The notes beneath the pieces are model-generated. The model worked only from the letters and a program-made list of their open reading frames with translations. It was not told the origin of the DNA and did no database searches. Shown here one piece after another: positions 9,785 through 16,545 of a DNA stretch of 17,020 nucleotides (positions within the stretch are counted from its first letter, which is position 1; every line of letters starts with the position of its first letter). Source of the DNA: CAZCWX01 sp964502465 (GTDB taxonomy: Bacteria; Desulfobacterota; Binatia; Bin18); assembly GCA_964502465.1 (NCBI GenBank), contig CAZCWX010000038.1:1-17020 (forward strand), read 5' to 3'. The translations under genes and the position numbers were made by a program.

Positions 9785-10393
9785 ATGAACATCCGATTGA
9801 ACAACACACGTCGGCCAGTCGGTGCTGTCGCGTTCGATCTCGATAGCACCTTGACCCGTCCCTACCTCAATTTTCAGCGCTTGCGCCAACAGCTTGGCAT
9901 TCCCCAGGGAGTAGACATTTTGCACTGGCTCGCACAGTTACCGTCATCGTCACAGGCACACGCTCTCCGCCGCATCGAGGAATTTGAGCAAGACGGGGTT
10001 GAGAACGTCACCTGGAACGATGGGGCGCAGGAAGTATTGCACACCCTCCGCGCGCGGACAGTGCCGCTGGCGATTGTCACACGCAACAGTCGGGCTTCCC
10101 TTGTAGCAGTGTGTTCTCGATTGGAGATCTCGGTAGACGTGTTAGTCACCCGTGATGACGCACCACCAAAACCCGATCCTGCCTGTTTACACTATACGGC
10201 ACAGCGGTTGGGAATTCCCATCGGCAGTCTGCTGATGGTAGGGGACTTTCGCCACGACACAGAGGCAGGACGAGCCGCTGGGGCGATGACGGTGTTGTTG
10301 ACGAATGGCCAGACTCCCTTGTGGCCGGCTGAGGCCGATCTGGTGATCGCAGCCCTGCCCGAACTGCTCTCTTATCTTGAGGTCGCTCCATAA
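9785..10393 (+). CDS. HAD-superfamily hydrolase, phosphoglycolate-phosphatase-like
   Basis: This 202-residue haloacid-dehalogenase-type phosphatase has all four HAD motifs: motif I FDLDST (nucleophile D18, acid D20), motif II VTRNSR (T99), motif III K129 in PPKPDP, and motif IV GDFRHDTEAG (D154, D158). Residues between motifs I and II form a small helical C1 cap. Members of this subgroup hydrolyse small phosphomonoesters such as 2-phosphoglycolate, but the substrate here cannot be assigned. The start is ATG 9785; GGTGAT about 14 bases upstream is a poor ribosome site. The gene diverges from tamA across 139 bases and converges on the SRPBCC gene. Its TAA stop is one copy of the TAA duplication that flanks the inverted-repeat element described next. 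Confidence 0.9.
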   Translation: MNIRLNNTRRPVGAVAFDLDSTLTRPYLNFQRLRQQLGIPQGVDILHWLAQLPSSSQAHALRRIEEFEQDGVENVTWNDGAQEVLHTLRARTVPLAIVTRNSRASLVAVCSRLEISVDVLVTRDDAPPKPDPACLHYTAQRLGIPIGSLLMVGDFRHDTEAGRAAGAMTVLLTNGQTPLWPAEADLVIAALPELLSYLEVAP

Positions 10394-10415
10394 GAGCGTG
10401 TCTAAGAAGTTGATC

Positions 10416-10442
10416 TTCGTGCTTCGACGGGCTCAGCACGAA
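10416..10442 (+). repeat. Hairpin repeat, copy A
   Basis: Perfect 8-bp arms TTCGTGCT and AGCACGAA enclose the 11-base loop TCGACGGGCTC. This is the left internal hairpin of the MITE-like element and is followed by CGG, as in copy C. Confidence 0.85.
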
Positions 10443-10477
10443 CGGAAAATTCTCAACAATTTTCAATACCCACCCCG

Positions 10478-10504
10478 TTCACCCTGAGCTTGTCGAAGGG
10501 TGAA
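10478..10504 (-). repeat. Hairpin repeat, copy B (inverted)
   Basis: Perfect 8-bp arms TTCACCCT and AGGGTGAA enclose a loop that reads TCGACAAGCTC on the minus strand. It is in inverted orientation to copy A, 35 bases away, with different arm bases that still pair fully. Confidence 0.85.
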
Positions 10505-10525
10505 CGCGGAGTTTTTCAGCACCCT

Positions 10526-11095
10526 CTAAGTCTCGGCACCTGCTCTATGCTCCTTATTTATCACCGACTGTCTCCTTCGCTTTTGCCGCACCAACGGAGT
10601 TTTGTTGATGAGCTGTGCATCCAGCAGCGCCTGCCGACGGATCATCATCGCCTCATCTTCATCCCACAGGCGGTGATAGAGACGGAGATACGCCTCACCC
10701 ACCGCCTCGGCTTGGGCTGCACTGACTCCTGGCACACGGAACTCAACCACAATTTTTGTGGTCCGTTCATCGAGGGGTCCTAGACAGGTGAGGATTTCCG
10801 AGCCGGCCCCCTGCCCTTCCAGGGTGCGACTCCAATAGCGCAGGTTCGGTTGGTCGAGCTGTATGCCAATGACCACTTCTCGCGCAGCTTCGGCAGGTGG
10901 CAGCTTCACGCGCGCCTGCCAGCCATGAGGAGTCTGTGCTAACAGACACACGTCAAGGAAAGAGCGCCGATGCAGCCAGGGCAAATGCTCCCAGTCGAGC
11001 ACATTTTCCCAAATACGTTCGAGCGAAGCGTGGATCGTGCGCTGGTACGTGGCCACGAGCGTTAAGGCTTCATCGCCCATTATCTCTCCTTCCAT
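10526..11095 (-). CDS. SRPBCC (START/Bet v1-like) domain protein
   Basis: The product of about 189 residues has the shape of an SRPBCC ligand-binding fold: an opening strand (LTLVATYQRTIHAS), the helix ERIWENVLDWEHLPWLHRRSF, a string of beta strands (WQARVKLPP, VVIGIQLD, TKIVVEFRVPGV) and a long C-terminal helix (AVGEAYLRLYHRLWDEDEAMMIRRQ). Such proteins bind hydrophobic small molecules or act as cyclase/aromatase-like enzymes; the ligand is unknown. Two starts are equally well placed: ATG 11095 after GGAGG-CAGCA and ATG 11080 after AAGGAG-AGATA. The upstream part of the longer frame overlaps the response regulator and is discarded. The gene lies 67 bases downstream of the response regulator, probably in its transcript. 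Its TAG stop is made by the edge of the MITE-like element, which seems to have shortened the original C-terminus. Confidence 0.75.
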   Translation of the reverse strand: MEGEIMGDEALTLVATYQRTIHASLERIWENVLDWEHLPWLHRRSFLDVCLLAQTPHGWQARVKLPPAEAAREVVIGIQLDQPNLRYWSRTLEGQGAGSEILTCLGPLDERTTKIVVEFRVPGVSAAQAEAVGEAYLRLYHRLWDEDEAMMIRRQALLDAQLINKTPLVRQKRRRQSVINKEHRAGAET

Positions 11096-11162
11096 TGCTG
11101 CCTCCGGTTTGAGCGGAGTGATCGGCCCGTTCCTGAGGGAAGAACGGAGGGCTCTTTCACGC

Positions 11163-11630
11163 TCAGGGTGATTCCTCAGGCCGATTGCTGCTGGAGAAGC
11201 GATTCTGCAATAAGAGGAGCCGGTCGAGCAGATAGGACATATGAAGAGGCTTAGGTAAATACTCATCTCCTCCCAGGTCCTGGACTGCCTTTCTGTCTGC
11301 TTCCCTGTTTAAGGCAGAAAACACAATCACATAAGGACGACGCCCACCGCGCTCTCGCAAATGCTCCAACAGGGTAAAACCATCCATCTCTGGCATCATC
11401 AGGTCGAGGAGTAGCACATGCACCTCTTCTGTGGCCAGAATGTCCAGCACCTCCTTGCCATTACTTGCAGTGTAGACCGTATATCCCTGGCGCACCAGGA
11501 AACGACTGGTAAGGTCACGCACAGACTCGTGATCGTCAGCAAGCAAGATCGTCAGCGTATCTTGGTCGGACGCCGTATTCTTTCGTATGCTCCTTTTTCC
11601 CCTCGAAGGGAACTGAATCCCTTGTCCCAC
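11163..11630 (-). CDS. Single-domain response regulator (CheY-like receiver)
   Basis: The 155-residue protein is a lone receiver domain (about residues 26-142) with no output domain. The acidic pair is D32/D33 (LADDHE), the phosphoacceptor is D76 (LLLDLMMPEMDG), the switch serine is S105 (IVFSAL), and K127 lies in LPKP. The start is GTG 11630, chosen because GGAGGAG ends five bases before it and a good promoter lies just upstream. The first 25 residues are basic and polar and not part of the fold. No histidine kinase is in the window, so the partner is elsewhere (an orphan regulator). The SRPBCC gene follows closely on the same strand. Confidence 0.93.
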   Translation of the reverse strand: MGQGIQFPSRGKRSIRKNTASDQDTLTILLADDHESVRDLTSRFLVRQGYTVYTASNGKEVLDILATEEVHVLLLDLMMPEMDGFTLLEHLRERGGRRPYVIVFSALNREADRKAVQDLGGDEYLPKPLHMSYLLDRLLLLQNRFSSSNRPEESP

Positions 11631-11665
11631 AATGCTCCTCCACAGCTCTAGCAGTTAGGTCACAA

Positions 11666-11694
11666 AATATCATGCGGAAAGAGACATTAGTCAA
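11666..11694 (-). promoter_or_regulatory. Sigma70-type promoter of the response regulator gene
   Basis: Reading the minus strand, TTGACT (11694-11689) is followed by exactly 17 bases and then GATATT (11671-11666). These match the -35 box at five of six bases and the -10 box at four of six. Transcription would begin near 11659, giving a leader of about 30 bases that contains the GGAGGAG ribosome site of the GTG start at 11630. Confidence 0.6.
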
Positions 11695-11751
11695 CAGCCT
11701 GTTATGAATGGGGGATGATGGGCTCATCACGGTAGAGAGCAAACCGCTCCC

Positions 11752-12207
11752 CTATAATTTCCCCGGCCCCCCAGCCTGAGCCCAGCCTTCTGCAAGCGGC
11801 ACAAAGTAAAACATCTCGACTCGCCGCGACTTGAACTTCCATTGGCCATTGACCTTTTCGTACGCATCGTGCAGCCGGCCAGCACCGATCAGGCTCTGGT
11901 CACCACGGGTCGCGCGATTTTCTAAGGAACAGGTACCGGTCGCACGATTACCCTGAATGCGAATGACATGATTGGTAAAAAACGGCTTTACTTTGAGTGG
12001 CCACGTCGAGCGATAGAACTCCGTGAGGGCCTCCCGCCCTTGAGTCACCCCTCGCCCAAGCGAGCTGAAGTCCACTGAGCCATCTTCAGTGAACAGATTG
12101 GCCATACGCTCTGCGTCCTGAGCTTCGATCGCCAGCCCATATTCGTAGGTCAGTTCTTTAATCTGCTCGCGGTCCCACAGTTCTTGCACCATCTCCTCAA
12201 GTTTCAT
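11752..12207 (-). CDS. NTF2/SnoaL-like small-molecule-binding or isomerase-fold protein
   Basis: This 151-residue cone-fold protein of the SnoaL-like type (nuclear transport factor 2 superfamily) has an N-terminal helical part (ELWDREQIKELTYEYGLAIEAQDAERMANLFTEDG) typical of SnoaL_4/ring-hydroxylating-dioxygenase-beta-like members. Strands carrying FFTNHVIRIQGNRATGTC, AGRLHDAYEKVNGQWKF and SRRVEMFYF follow. Relatives bind or isomerise steroids, polyketides or aromatic intermediates; the ligand is unknown. The start ATG 12207 has a textbook AAGGAGG seven bases upstream. The gene is alone on its strand here, about 120 bases upstream of the response regulator start and divergent from the broken DUF2834-like gene. 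Confidence 0.88.
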   Translation of the reverse strand: MKLEEMVQELWDREQIKELTYEYGLAIEAQDAERMANLFTEDGSVDFSSLGRGVTQGREALTEFYRSTWPLKVKPFFTNHVIRIQGNRATGTCSLENRATRGDQSLIGAGRLHDAYEKVNGQWKFKSRRVEMFYFVPLAEGWAQAGGPGKL

Positions 12208-12313
12208 GGCTTACCTCCTTGTGAGTTTACGCTCTGACAGTTACGTGCTGTCCACCCTCTCCGGCTTTCTTCTCAGCGATGATGGTTCGTTATTGTACGC
12301 CGATGCACTCACG

Positions 12314-12615
12314 ATGGGTATCGGTTTCCTCCGGCTCTCAGCGTACACGGTCTCACAGTATGGCTACGTAGGGTTTTTCGCTGCCGCTGTCTTTGCCAAT
12401 CTGGCAACGCTGACTGCCGCTGTCGATCTCATCATTGCGCTGAGTGTGGTCACCGTATGGACGTGATTCGTCGTGAGCGCAGCATTTCTCCAATGCTATA
12501 TCTTGTCCTCACTCTGACACTAGGCAGTGTTGGCCCCCTCCTCTATCTCATTCGCCGTGCCGGCAGTGAACATCCTCGTCCAATACCGCTGGTCACTCAG
12601 GAGAGTCACCTCTAG
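12314..12615 (+). pseudogene. Frameshifted small membrane protein, DUF2834-like
   Basis: Two overlapping plus-strand frames join into one membrane protein. The first (open from 12206; ATG 12314) gives AYTVSQYGYVGFFAAAVFAN, then LATLTAAVDLIIALSVVTVW, and stops at 12466. The second, a -1 frame from ATG 12457, gives MDVIRRERSISPMLYLVLTL and TLGSVGPLLYLIRRAG and stops at 12615. Read together they show three membrane segments and the pattern of DUF2834 proteins: a GYxGFF opening, a VDLIIAL core, a basic loop, then a VGPLLYLIRR end. No slippery heptamer is visible at the junction, so a real frameshift (or a sequencing error) is more likely than programmed frameshifting. No ribosome site is evident for the first frame. 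An alternative is two overlapping small ORFs, which I consider unlikely. The rest of 12208-12757 holds only the repeat at 12640-12730. Confidence 0.55.
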
Positions 12616-12639
12616 CCGATGGTGGAAAACAACGAAAAC

Positions 12640-12730
12640 TGTCATGCTGAGCCGCAGCAGAGCAGCGGCTCAGCATCTCAATATCGCTCCCACAACGAAA
12701 TTCTTTGTCGCCTCATTTCTCAAAATGACA
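12640..12730. repeat. MITE-like repeat with TGTCATnnTGAG termini
   Basis: TGTCATGCTGAG at 12640-12651 and CTCAAAATGACA at 12719-12730 are inverted copies (10 of 12 bases pair). Inside the left end, GAGCCGC and GCGGCTC form a further perfect 7-bp stem (12649-12655, 12664-12670). The intervening sequence (CATCTC, then TTCTTTGTCGCC near the right end) resembles a dispersed non-coding repeat I recall from many bacterial genomes. It lies 27 bases past the beta-lactamase-like gene's stop and may act as a transcription end. Confidence 0.65.
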
Positions 12731-12757
12731 TGGGTCAAAACGCAATTGACTCACGCA

Positions 12758-13987
12758 TTAGCGGCAGGCTTCCAGAGCAAGCGAGACCAGTTCATTCGCG
12801 AACGTGAAAAACTCTACATAGTTTTTCTGTCCAGTATTGAGAAACGCAAACGAAAGTTCTCGATCAAGATCGGCAAGGCAGATCTGCCCCCCTTTTCCTG
12901 GATGACCAAACGTGCGCAGTGTCGCCCCGCGCGCCAAATGGCCAAGCATCCAGCCTAACCCATACACAATAGGAATCCGCAACGACCGGTCGATATCCCC
13001 CACTTTGTTTGTCGGTGTTATGGCACGTTCAAGGGTCGCTGGTTGTACGAATCGCTTGCCTTCCCAGGTGCCTCCCAACGCGAGCATAGCGTAGACTTTC
13101 GCCATGTCTCTGGCACTGGCGATGCCACCACCCGCAGGAAGGACAAGGCCATGGGTTGCGGGCCGGTTAAAGATATTGGCATACTCCGGGAACGGCAGGT
13201 CTTGAGGATCGACTGGCTCATCGAAGTTGATAGAACGCTGAAAAGCAAAATATTCCTCATCCGGGGTAAACTGCATCAGCGCGGCCATCTGCCTGATCGA
13301 CTCGCGATCGGCTGGTGCCTCGTAGACACACGCGACCCGTGGCTCCTCCGACTCTGGGAGCCCGACAAACAGACTGGTTAATCCCAATGGCCCGCATACT
13401 TCGTCGCGGAGAAACTGGCCACAGTCGCGCCCAGCAACTCGCCACATCAGCTCGTTGAGCATAAAGCCATAGTTGAGCGGGTGGTAGCCGTTGGCTTCTC
13501 CAGGAACCCAGCGCGGAGGAAGCGCAGCCATCGCTCGTGCACAGGCTGCACGGTCTCCCCACAGTTGAGAGGTCAGCCAATCTGGCCCAACGGTGATGCC
13601 GACCCGGTGACCAAGCGCATGAGCGATTGTCGCCTTCTCTTTCCCATGCTGGGCAAACTCTGGCCAATAGCGGCAGATGGGGTCATCGTAGTCGAACGTG
13701 CCACGGTCGTGCAGCATGTGCATGGCCAGGGCTGCCAGTCCCTTCGTAGACGAATAGAGCACGAACATGGTGTGCGGTTTTACTGGTAGTTGATCGCTGG
13801 CACGAGCGAGTCCCCCACCAATGTCCAGTACCCGCTTGCCACGCCGGCAGACAGCCAACTGAGCCCCCCAGAATAATCTCCCTGCTTCGACTTCAGACTG
13901 AAACAGGTCCGTCAGTTTTTTGAGGGCGTCTGCGTTCATATCCACATCACGTGGTGTGACTTCTGGTTCTTGCTGATAACAAGCCAT
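12758..13987 (-). CDS. Serine beta-lactamase-fold hydrolase (class C / EstB-type esterase family)
   Basis: The 409-residue protein belongs to the beta-lactamase/transpeptidase-like family (Pfam Beta-lactamase). The catalytic S-x-x-K is S79-S80-T81-K82 in LYSSTKGL. The Tyr motif is Y168 in NGYHPLNYGFM, and a C-terminal FGHPGKGG takes the place of the KTG box. HRVGI matches the usual 'SHRSGI' element. The YHxxxYG form is typical of EstB-like carboxylesterases, so ester or lactone hydrolysis is likelier than antibiotic resistance. No signal peptide is seen, which fits a cytoplasmic esterase. ATG 13987 has AGGAGGGG upstream. It begins 51 bases after the aldo/keto reductase stop on the same strand and is probably cotranscribed with it. 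Confidence 0.9.
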   Translation of the reverse strand: MACYQQEPEVTPRDVDMNADALKKLTDLFQSEVEAGRLFWGAQLAVCRRGKRVLDIGGGLARASDQLPVKPHTMFVLYSSTKGLAALAMHMLHDRGTFDYDDPICRYWPEFAQHGKEKATIAHALGHRVGITVGPDWLTSQLWGDRAACARAMAALPPRWVPGEANGYHPLNYGFMLNELMWRVAGRDCGQFLRDEVCGPLGLTSLFVGLPESEEPRVACVYEAPADRESIRQMAALMQFTPDEEYFAFQRSINFDEPVDPQDLPFPEYANIFNRPATHGLVLPAGGGIASARDMAKVYAMLALGGTWEGKRFVQPATLERAITPTNKVGDIDRSLRIPIVYGLGWMLGHLARGATLRTFGHPGKGGQICLADLDRELSFAFLNTGQKNYVEFFTFANELVSLALEACR

Positions 13988-14038
13988 GCTCCCCTCCTGA
14001 GTAGGTGTCTGGTATCGTGGCTGGTCGCTGCACCCCCC

Positions 14039-15037
14039 TCAAATCTTTTCCAACCACACATCCGGCATGGTCTCAACTCCATGCCGGGCAAAGATCGCGT
14101 CGATTGCTTGCATGTCTGCTTCCGCAATAGCCCAGCCTAAAGCGCCCATATTTTCTTCGATCTCCGCGACGGTCCGGCAACCGACCAAGGCGGTGCTGAT
14201 CACCGGATTGGAAAGCGTCCAGCGCAGCGCAAACTGCGGAAGACTCTTGTTATAGCGAGCGGCAAGACTTTTCAGTTCTTCCACCGCGTGCAGGTTCTTC
14301 GGGAAGTACTGCTCACCAAAGAGATGCTGAAAGAGATTGATCGCACCCATCCGCCCGCGGCGTGCCCGCCAATCGTCACCGCTGAAATCCATACCCAGGG
14401 TGAAGGTACCGGTCAGGAGACCGTACGCCAGCGAACCATACGCCATCACACCGATATTGTGCTCGTGACAATACGGGAAGATCTCTTTCTGCATACGCTG
14501 GTCGAACATGTTCCAACAATACTGTACGACATCCACGCGCCGAGTGTGCATACAAGCTTCGATTTGTGAGAGGCGGAAGTTCGAGATACCGATCGCACGG
14601 ACTTTGCCCTGTTGGACGAGGTCATCGAGGGCACGGAGAGTCTCTTCCACAGGGGTGTTCGCGTCTGGCCAGTGGACCATATAGACGTCCACGTAATCCG
14701 TATTGAGGTTTTGTAAACTTTTCTCGATCGAGGCCATGATGCGCTGGCGGCTGCTGTCACGAAAGTTCGGCGCTTCTTTGTAGCCAATGCCGAACTTGGT
14801 GACGACAATAGCATCCTTGCGGCGTGCACCAAGGGCTTTTGCCAGTGATCGCTCTGAGGCACCGAAACCGTAGGCTTCAGCCGTGTCGAAGCAGTTCATG
14901 CCCAAGTCGAGGGCACGGTGCACAGCCTGGATGAACTGTTCCTCTTCAATCGAACCGTACCCGCCACCAATCTCCCAACACCCGAACCCAATGGCGGATA
15001 CCTGCATTCCTGTCTGACCAAAAGGCCGATATTCCAT
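14039..15037 (-). CDS. Aldo/keto reductase
   Basis: This 332-residue NAD(P)H-dependent aldo/keto reductase reduces carbonyls to alcohols or works in reverse. The catalytic tetrad is complete: D51 and Y56 (FDTAEAYG), K81 (VVTKFG) and H122 (MVHWPD). Family marks follow: RAIGISNF, a Q/N-rich YCWNMFDQR strand, IGVMAYGSLAYGLLTG and the cofactor-binding end VGCRTVAEIEEN. The length is normal and the TIM barrel appears intact. The start ATG 15037 has AAGGGAG nine bases upstream. It lies downstream of an SDR gene and its remnant and upstream of the esterase-like gene, suggesting a small catabolic or biosynthetic unit; the substrate is unknown. Confidence 0.94.
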   Translation of the reverse strand: MEYRPFGQTGMQVSAIGFGCWEIGGGYGSIEEEQFIQAVHRALDLGMNCFDTAEAYGFGASERSLAKALGARRKDAIVVTKFGIGYKEAPNFRDSSRQRIMASIEKSLQNLNTDYVDVYMVHWPDANTPVEETLRALDDLVQQGKVRAIGISNFRLSQIEACMHTRRVDVVQYCWNMFDQRMQKEIFPYCHEHNIGVMAYGSLAYGLLTGTFTLGMDFSGDDWRARRGRMGAINLFQHLFGEQYFPKNLHAVEELKSLAARYNKSLPQFALRWTLSNPVISTALVGCRTVAEIEENMGALGWAIAEADMQAIDAIFARHGVETMPDVWLEKI

Positions 15038-15166
15038 ACTCTTCTCCCTTAAAAGCGTTTAGCAATGAGCTGTTCGCTTTCAGCAAAAATAAGAAAAAAT
15101 CTTGGGCAGCAGCAGAGGATGTCCCTGCAGCCTACAATTTTTCGTGCCGTGCTGACAGCCAATAAC

Positions 15167-15357
15167 TTACTGCGCAATAAATCCCCCGTCGATGACCAGT
15201 TCCGTCCCGGTGACAAACGACGACTCTTTCGAAGCCAGGTATAAGACATCATAGGCGATTTCGTCTGAACTGGCGATACGTCCCATAGGATGCACCCTGG
15301 TCATGGCCTGTTTCTCTTCTCCCCCAAACGGCGACCAGATTAATGACCGCTCCTTTT
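15167..15357 (-). pseudogene. C-terminal remnant of a short-chain dehydrogenase/reductase
   Basis: In the minus-strand frame ending at TAA 15169-15167, the sequence reads WSPFGGEEKQAMTRVHPMGR, then IASSDEIAYDVLYLAS, KESSFVTGTELVIDGGFIAQ. This is the ordinary last 50 residues of an SDR (P-x-G-R, DEIA, YLAS, S-F-V-T-G, VDGG-like end). A stop in the same frame at 15357 closes it. Just upstream, in another frame, SCVKGAVINL resembles the SDR active-site helix (YCASKGAVINL), so a middle section is lost and the frame broken. The sequence 15360-15483 has no SDR signature. It differs from the intact SDR next door and is not a simple duplicate of that gene's end. The rest of 15038-15166 shows nothing recognisable. 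Confidence 0.8.
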
Positions 15358-15483
15358 ACACACGAGAGTCTATCGATCAGCCTATAGCCTGCTCTGAGAC
15401 CAGAGACAAGACGACCGTAGTAGGCGGTCAAAGCGGAAAAGCTGCGCTTGAGACGAAACGGATCATTCCATCGAGCAGAACCT

Positions 15484-16269
15484 CTATCTGGCAGTATAAC
15501 CGCCATCGACAATCAACATACTACCAGTGACATAATCCGCGTCTTTTGAGGCGAGAAATACCGCTGGTCCGACGATCTCTTCCGCTGTACCCCAGCGTCG
15601 TAACGGCGTTGCCTCTTCCACGATCGTGCGGATCGCCGCATCGCTGTGATAGGGCCGACACATCGCGGTCGTGAGGAAGTTGGGACAAATAGCATTCACA
15701 GTGATGCGATGGGGTCCGTAGTCAACGGCGAGCTGCCGTGTAAGATTGGCCGCTGCTCCTTTGGACGCACAGTAAGCAGGCTCGTTTGGCAGCCCGATAA
15801 TCCCAGCGATGGAGACCATGTTGATAATCTTCCCGCCGTCTCCCTGTTGCAAAAACTGGCGGATGGCCTGCTGGCAGCCGTTCCACACCCCTTTGGCATT
15901 GACGTTCATGGTAAAGTCGTATTCTTCCTCGGTCTTTTCATGGATCGGTGCGAGCCGCGTGAAGACGCCAGCATTGTTGACCATAGTGTCGAGTCTGCCG
16001 TAACGTTCCACTGTGCGGTTGACCACGTTCTCGACATCCCGGCCAACGGTCACATCGGCTGGTACGAAAAACGCCTCTCCGCCGTTCTCTCGGATTACTT
16101 CAACAGTTGTTCGTTGGCGGTTGTCCTCGTAGCCCTCAGGTCGTGCGTCTGTACGAATATCCGCACAGACGACCTGAGCGCCCTCCTTGGCAAAACCGAT
16201 GGCAATCGCCCGGCCAATGCCCGAGCTCGCCCCGGTGACAATCGCTACCTTCTTCTCAAGTCGGCCCAT
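15484..16269 (-). CDS. Short-chain dehydrogenase/reductase (classical SDR)
   Basis: The 261-residue classical SDR has the cofactor motif TGASSGIG (12-19), D37 after the second strand (CADI, favouring NAD over NADP), NNAG (98-101), catalytic S153 and the Y166-x3-K170 pair (YCASK). Its C-terminal end is VTGSMLIVDGGY. It oxidises or reduces a secondary alcohol/ketone; the substrate is not predictable. ATG 16269 has GAGGAG eight bases upstream. It is the first gene of the minus-strand run SDR, SDR remnant, aldo/keto reductase, esterase-like hydrolase, but 446 bases separate it from the reductase, so cotranscription is uncertain. Confidence 0.94.
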   Translation of the reverse strand: MGRLEKKVAIVTGASSGIGRAIAIGFAKEGAQVVCADIRTDARPEGYEDNRQRTTVEVIRENGGEAFFVPADVTVGRDVENVVNRTVERYGRLDTMVNNAGVFTRLAPIHEKTEEEYDFTMNVNAKGVWNGCQQAIRQFLQQGDGGKIINMVSIAGIIGLPNEPAYCASKGAAANLTRQLAVDYGPHRITVNAICPNFLTTAMCRPYHSDAAIRTIVEEATPLRRWGTAEEIVGPAVFLASKDADYVTGSMLIVDGGYTAR

Positions 16270-16307
16270 GCTTTTACTCCTCTATATATAAAGTGTTCGT
16301 CTGGTAG

Positions 16308-16324
16308 CGTGCGCTGCGCGCACG
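16308..16324. repeat. Perfect short hairpin upstream of the SDR gene
   Basis: CGTGCGC-TGC-GCGCACG has 7-bp perfect arms and a 3-base loop. It lies about 40 bases upstream of the SDR start, probably within or next to its promoter or leader. No T-run follows on either strand. An operator or leader stem is possible but unproven. Confidence 0.5.
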
Positions 16325-16496
16325 TCTGTTGCGTCACCGGTTTCGCTTCGTACGCCTGGCACACACTACTGAGTCCGGGTACGCATATGTTCAAGTCTTT
16401 TATTGTTTGATTAAGTTTAACAGTACTACGGTTCTATCAGTTGCTCTTGAGCTGCACTATAGGAATCCTTCTTGAAATGGAGAAACAAGGCGCGCA

Positions 16497-16523
16497 TCCG
16501 CCCTTCGACAGGCTCAGGGCGAA
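16497..16523 (+). repeat. Hairpin repeat, copy C
   Basis: TCCGCCCT and AGGGCGAA pair at seven of eight positions around the loop TCGACAGGCTC, and CGG follows. It has the same design as the two copies at 10416-10504. It stands alone, directly before the point where the KAP NTPase sequence becomes recognisable. Confidence 0.8.
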
Positions 16524-16545
16524 CGGGTCTGGTGCTGAAAGTAGC

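Larger units (their letters stand above)
10394..10526. mobile_element. 133-bp MITE-like element with long inverted arms, flanked by TAA direct repeats
   Basis: The left end (GAGCGTGTCTAAGAAGTTG) and the reverse complement of the right end (GAGGGTGCTGAAAAACTCC) align without gaps. They continue into two internal hairpins (10416-10442 and 10478-10504), giving arms of about 52 bp around an AT-rich centre of about 30 bases. TAA occurs directly outside both ends (10391-10393, 10527-10529), as expected of a 3-bp target duplication. It is non-coding and too short for a transposase, so it would have been moved in trans. TNA-type 3-bp duplications are known for IS1031-like IS5-family elements, but I cannot assign a parent. 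Lying between two convergent genes, the hairpins could also end transcription in both directions. Confidence 0.8.

Noticed and set aside
11127..11147. CCGTTC...GAACGG stem between the response regulator and SRPBCC genes as a terminator
   Set aside because: Only a 6-bp stem with a 9-base loop and no T-run; the two genes are more likely cotranscribed.
12527..12958. 143-codon plus-strand open frame
   Set aside because: It crosses the MITE-like repeat and the end of the esterase gene in antisense and has no recognisable sequence.
12758..13987. Antibiotic-resistance beta-lactamase
   Set aside because: The YHxxxYG motif and lack of signal peptide and KTG box point to an EstB-like esterase rather than a periplasmic resistance enzyme.
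15646..16410. 254-codon plus-strand open frame opposite the SDR gene
   Set aside because: The minus-strand SDR has every family motif and a good ribosome site; the antisense translation shows nothing recognisable.
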